Shown: positions 61,201 to 64,000 of the stretch, piece by piece | Layout of the letters: each line of letters begins with the position of its first letter | How positions within the stretch are numbered: position 1 is the stretch's first letter | Assembly (NCBI RefSeq): GCF_014805625.2 | Contig: NW_023998432.1 | Location: 5,402,414 to 5,466,413, forward strand | Length of the DNA stretch: 64,000 bases | From: Glossina fuscipes | Lineage: Eukaryota > Arthropoda > Insecta > Diptera > Glossinidae | Reading direction: 5' to 3' | Notes under the pieces: generated by a model | The model's database searches: none | The model's input: the letters and a program-made list of their open reading frames with translations, nothing else | What the model was told of the DNA's origin: nothing | Position numbers and translations under genes: made by a program

Positions 61201-62614
61201 GCAATTGAAGCTTCTACGTGTAGGTTGGTTGTGAAAATGAACCAAATCAGAATTTTTTAAATTCAATTTTGCACAGGTTATGGTGTGTGCCGCAGAATCC
61301 CTTTCATTGGTACTGCCTTACGAGACTAACTCCTGTGTTGCTATTTATTATTATTTTTCAAAAATAATACTGTTTTAATGTTTAATTATTTGTTTAGTAA
61401 CCCCCTCGAATATTGTTATTTTATTACCTTTCGTTCCAACCAAAGAAAAAAAAACGTCAAAACGCTTTTTTTAAAGCTATTACAGTCTTTCTCTTTTTTT
61501 TCTTTTGTCTAAAACTTGTATAAAAATTTGATTTGTTAACCCGTTATAGGGTTCAAGAAAGTGTATTAGTTAGCTTAAAGAAAATGTAAACAAATGAAAA
61601 ATATAGAATTAAATAGTAACATATGCAATATATTTGTGTTTATGGCCTTCCAATTAAATTCGAAGTAACAGCTTGTAGAATTCTGCTTTTAATCAATAAT
61701 GAAATTATTGTCGTTTACTCCTAGGAAAATAGTTGCCGACATAAGTAAGTATAATCGAATATTATTTGGGAATTATTAAACATATCATAAAAATTATAAA
61801 ACAAGCAAATTAGATACATTTCGGGGAGTATTTTACATAGCCACCACCTCAAGCAGATATACGGAAATGAAAAAACATTTTATTAATTATTTCGTTTTCA
61901 GCATTAGGGCCATTTTTTGATGTAGACGACGAAGGCAAGAAAGAATGAATGATATTCTGCGAAAAAAGTGTAAGATTGTCATGTACAAAATAACAATCCA
62001 ACTTTATGATCTGTTAATAGCTAGCTAAAACTTCTGCGTGAAAATATCCGCGCCGCGAGAAAGCGGTCAATCGCAAAAATGATTGGCAATAAATGATAAA
62101 AAACCAAATGATATTATGCAACAATGACGTGTAAAGAAAAAATCGCCGTCGAAACAAGGTCTGCACAGGCTGTTGAAAACCTCATGCTGAGCCCTACTGC
62201 CGCCGAACAGCACGGCTGATTCAAACTGTGCTGATGCCAATTAAAACGATTACACTCAATAATTAAAAAAATGTCCGAAAGGGATTGATGTCATATATCA
62301 TATTAGCGCATACGTAGCTAACTAGTATTCAATCCATACGGACGCTTTGGGTGTCCCTGCACGCTAAAAACGGAATGACAAAGAAATCTTATCTTTCGGT
62401 GGCGGATATAAAAATTTAATTAATCATAAATTATATTTGGTCATTGCTTAAAAGATATACTTATCTCGTTTTAGTTAGAAAAATTATTTTTGAAATGTGT
62501 ATAAGTTTCGGTTAATAAATTCAATTATTTTTGGCATTTGTTGATAGTAATTTTTTTTTTTTTTTGGTTTTTAAAAAAGGCACTATCTTAGCAAATCTCT
62601 AAAATGGTTTAAAA
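61201..62614. other. Grip 3' flank, no further gene
   Basis: AT-rich sequence downstream of the Grip stop. The segment at about 62340-62420 carries the tail of repeat family B (tatctttcggtggcggatat). I see no convincing polyadenylation signal close to the stop codon. Confidence 0.4.
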
Positions 62615-62716
62615 TTAGTCGGTACGTTGAATGATTAATTCTATTTTGTCGCCGGCCGCCGCTATCAGGGGTACGGTAAGGCAACAATCGAAATCTTGTG
62701 TTTTCATGTCATTAAC
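62615..62716 (-). CDS. Grip terminal exon
   Basis: Too short for a long-ORF screen: 102 bases from acceptor TTTCTTTAAG to TAA at 62617-62615. It encodes VNDMKTQDFDCCLTVPLIAA and AGDKIELIIQRTD, completing the final PDZ. The match to the RTRDFDCC block of GRIP proteins and the exact splice phase support it. Confidence 0.95.
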   Translation of the reverse strand, partial: VNDMKTQDFDCCLTVPLIAAAGDKIELIIQRTD

Positions 62717-64000
62717 CTTAAAGAAAGCATGAAATTTTCAAAAAAAATGTTTTTCATTTTGGATTTTGACTTTGATTGCTCACCTGCATTATTCTGTCGA
62801 AAGGCTTTAAAAGGCCACACTTATCAGCTGGTCCTCCCGATCTAATACGATTCACAAATACACCACGTTCGTAGAGGCCGTCTGATACGGAAAAGCCATA
62901 ATCATCGTAAACTTTGTCTTTATATAAAGTAACGGGGAATATTTTCTGTTTCTCTTGTTTACCGCTGGTCGAACTGTTTTCAGTATTCGTTGAGGGACTA
63001 CGGGGGCGCCTTTGAACTTTAGCGTATATAGCTTGAGGTTGCGACAAAATATTGGTTTCACCTTCGCAAAGAATACCACCACTAGGAAAATTATTAGTTG
63101 TGTCGTGGGAGCGTAATAGTTTCAAATCTACCACCTCTCCTAAGTTTTGTAATAAATTAGTGGCGTGTGACAAAGGTAAACTTTGTATGAGTTCGGTATT
63201 AATAGCTAAAAGTTGATCGCCCACTTGAACTTGACCGCTTTTATAAGCAATGCCCCCTAAAGGAATGCGAAAGCGCAATATTAAAACCGTTTTCGTAAAT
63301 GGCGGCTTATTTTTTAGTGCTTACCCTCCACTAAGCCGCTTATGGTTATGGGTTTACCAACGTCCTCACTTCCCGCCAAAGTAATACCTAACAAACCGCC
63401 TTTTGGTTCCAATCTTACCGTAAATATAATTTGATGCAAACAATTGGCACTATTTTTACTGCTTGGATAATTATTGGATCCATAAAGCTTATATCCCATG
63501 GGTAGTGGCAAATTACCGCAGTCGACACTAAAAACATTTTAATCAATATGAAGTCGAACTTTTCTCAAATTTGTTATCATATATTTCTGATTTTTTCTCA
63601 CCTGTTGTACCTATCCACTTCACATCGGACAAAGTCGTGGTAGTTATTTTCATCCTCTGGCAATTCGGTGTTCAAACTTTGAGTATTTTGATTGGCAATG
63701 GAACGATCAATGGTGCCAGACCAATTGCCACCTCCTAAATGGCGACGAATTTGTACCGATGTCAGTGCATTCTCGTTTAGGGTAGGACCTCGATAATATT
63801 CTGGTTGCGGTGTGTTTGATTTCAAAGACAAACAATCATTATATTTGATTTCTGCATATTTTGAAGCTACATATGAACTGCTGTATAAGTCATGTTCACT
63901 GGTGGGGCTTGTCAGACAATTGCTATATATAGGGGTTTGCAATTTTTGTTGGGTATCAAATAAGAAATCAGGTAACATGACTCGTTTTACCGTCAATGTA
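62615..64000 (-). CDS. Grip, glutamate receptor interacting protein, last four coding exons (5' part outside the window)
   Basis: The exons 64000-63602, 63527-63325, 63256-62784 and 62716-62615 join in frame and encode the last 391 residues of a multi-PDZ scaffold. The introns are 74, 68 and 67 bases, all GT-AG. Fragment residues 1-165 are a Ser/Asn-rich linker. Residues about 166-250 are a PDZ domain with carboxylate-binding loop GGLLGITLAG (the penultimate PDZ). A second linker follows, and residues about 307-391 are the last PDZ, starting FPVTLYKDKVYDDYGFSVSD and ending at a TDFDCC-type block read QDFDCCLTVPLIAAAGDKIE. This last domain closely resembles PDZ7 of GRIP1/2. GRIP proteins link membrane receptors to kinesin and vesicle traffic; in Drosophila Grip guides embryonic muscle ends. 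The start and first PDZ domains lie beyond base 64000. Confidence 0.95.
62784..63256 (-). CDS. Grip exon with second half of the penultimate PDZ and first part of the last PDZ
   Basis: 473 bases between acceptor CATTCCTTTAG and donor GTGAGC, phase 0 at its end. It encodes GGIAYKSGQVQVGDQLLAIN, the linker AKVQRRPRSPSTNTENSS and then the last PDZ up to GLLKPFDRIMQ. The codons that read on past the donor to 62754 are intronic. Confidence 0.96.
63325..63527 (-). CDS. Grip exon with first half of the penultimate PDZ
   Basis: 203 bases between acceptor TGTTTTTAG and donor GTAAGC. It encodes IIFTVRLEPKGGLLGITLAG and SEDVGKPITISGLVEG. The split serine and split glycine codons at its two ends both join correctly. 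Confidence 0.95.
63602..64000 (-). CDS. Grip exon (linker before the penultimate PDZ), partial at the window edge
   Basis: Open through the window end; the first complete codon is at 63999. It encodes RVMLPDFLFDTQQK and further low-complexity linker, ending VRCEVDRYN and two bases of the next codon before donor GTGAG. A TTG at 63996 has been taken as a start by ORF calling; it is an internal leucine codon. Confidence 0.9.

Noticed and set aside
62852..63082. Second minus-strand frame within Grip
   Set aside because: It overlaps the Grip exon in another frame; the PDZ frame with correct splice phase is the real one.

Overview
This window is AT-rich nuclear DNA from an insect, most likely a higher (brachyceran, perhaps calyptrate) fly. 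The evidence is the short GT-AG introns of about 67-74 bases in two genes, a fly-type Grip C-terminus, a nuclear copy of mitochondrial cox1 that reads with the invertebrate mitochondrial code, several mariner, jockey-like and I-like transposon relics, and tRNA-derived SINEs. Nothing in it is bacterial: there are no operons, CRISPR arrays or Shine-Dalgarno-led genes. Most open reading frames are chance or transposon-derived.

Two protein-coding genes can be supported, both on the minus strand. At the right edge (62615-64000, running off the window) are the last four coding exons of Grip, the multi-PDZ glutamate-receptor-interacting scaffold, covering its last two PDZ domains and the stop codon. 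About 10 kb downstream of Grip is a complete secreted-lipase-type gene (41755-51973). Its five coding exons give a 552-residue protein with the GHSLG nucleophile elbow, the Asp and His of a pancreatic-lipase triad and a C-terminal PLAT-like domain. All splice junctions in both genes keep the frame.

The left 41 kb is a gene desert with relics: a jockey-like LINE (870-2820), four mariner fragments (10.5, 14.5, 16.3-17.0 and 20.6-21.6 kb), a jockey-like LINE fragment (22.4-23.0 kb), the RT/RNase H end of an I-like LINE (31.35-32.7 kb) that contains a 10-N assembly gap flanked by an exact 47-base duplicate, and a cox1 NUMT (36.6-37.1 kb). Two tRNA-derived SINE families are scattered through the window. 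Two copies of the first still have perfect 14-base target-site duplications.

Around the lipase gene, introns 1, 3 and 4 and both flanks carry dispersed non-coding repeats. One is a composite repeat seen three times (39.9-41.0, 42.8-44.1 and 60.3-61.2 kb). Another begins with a TTATATTCGGCCGTG-like sequence and recurs at 22.0, 30.9, 47.8 and 50.9 kb. Intron 1 also holds an internally deleted mariner with both terminal repeats. Between the lipase and Grip lies the 5' half of an I-like LINE (57.0-59.5 kb). The matching kind of 3' half lies at 31.4-32.7 kb in the opposite orientation, which would fit an old inversion. I see no new gene system; the most useful observations concern repeats, the NUMT, the assembly join and the lipase start.
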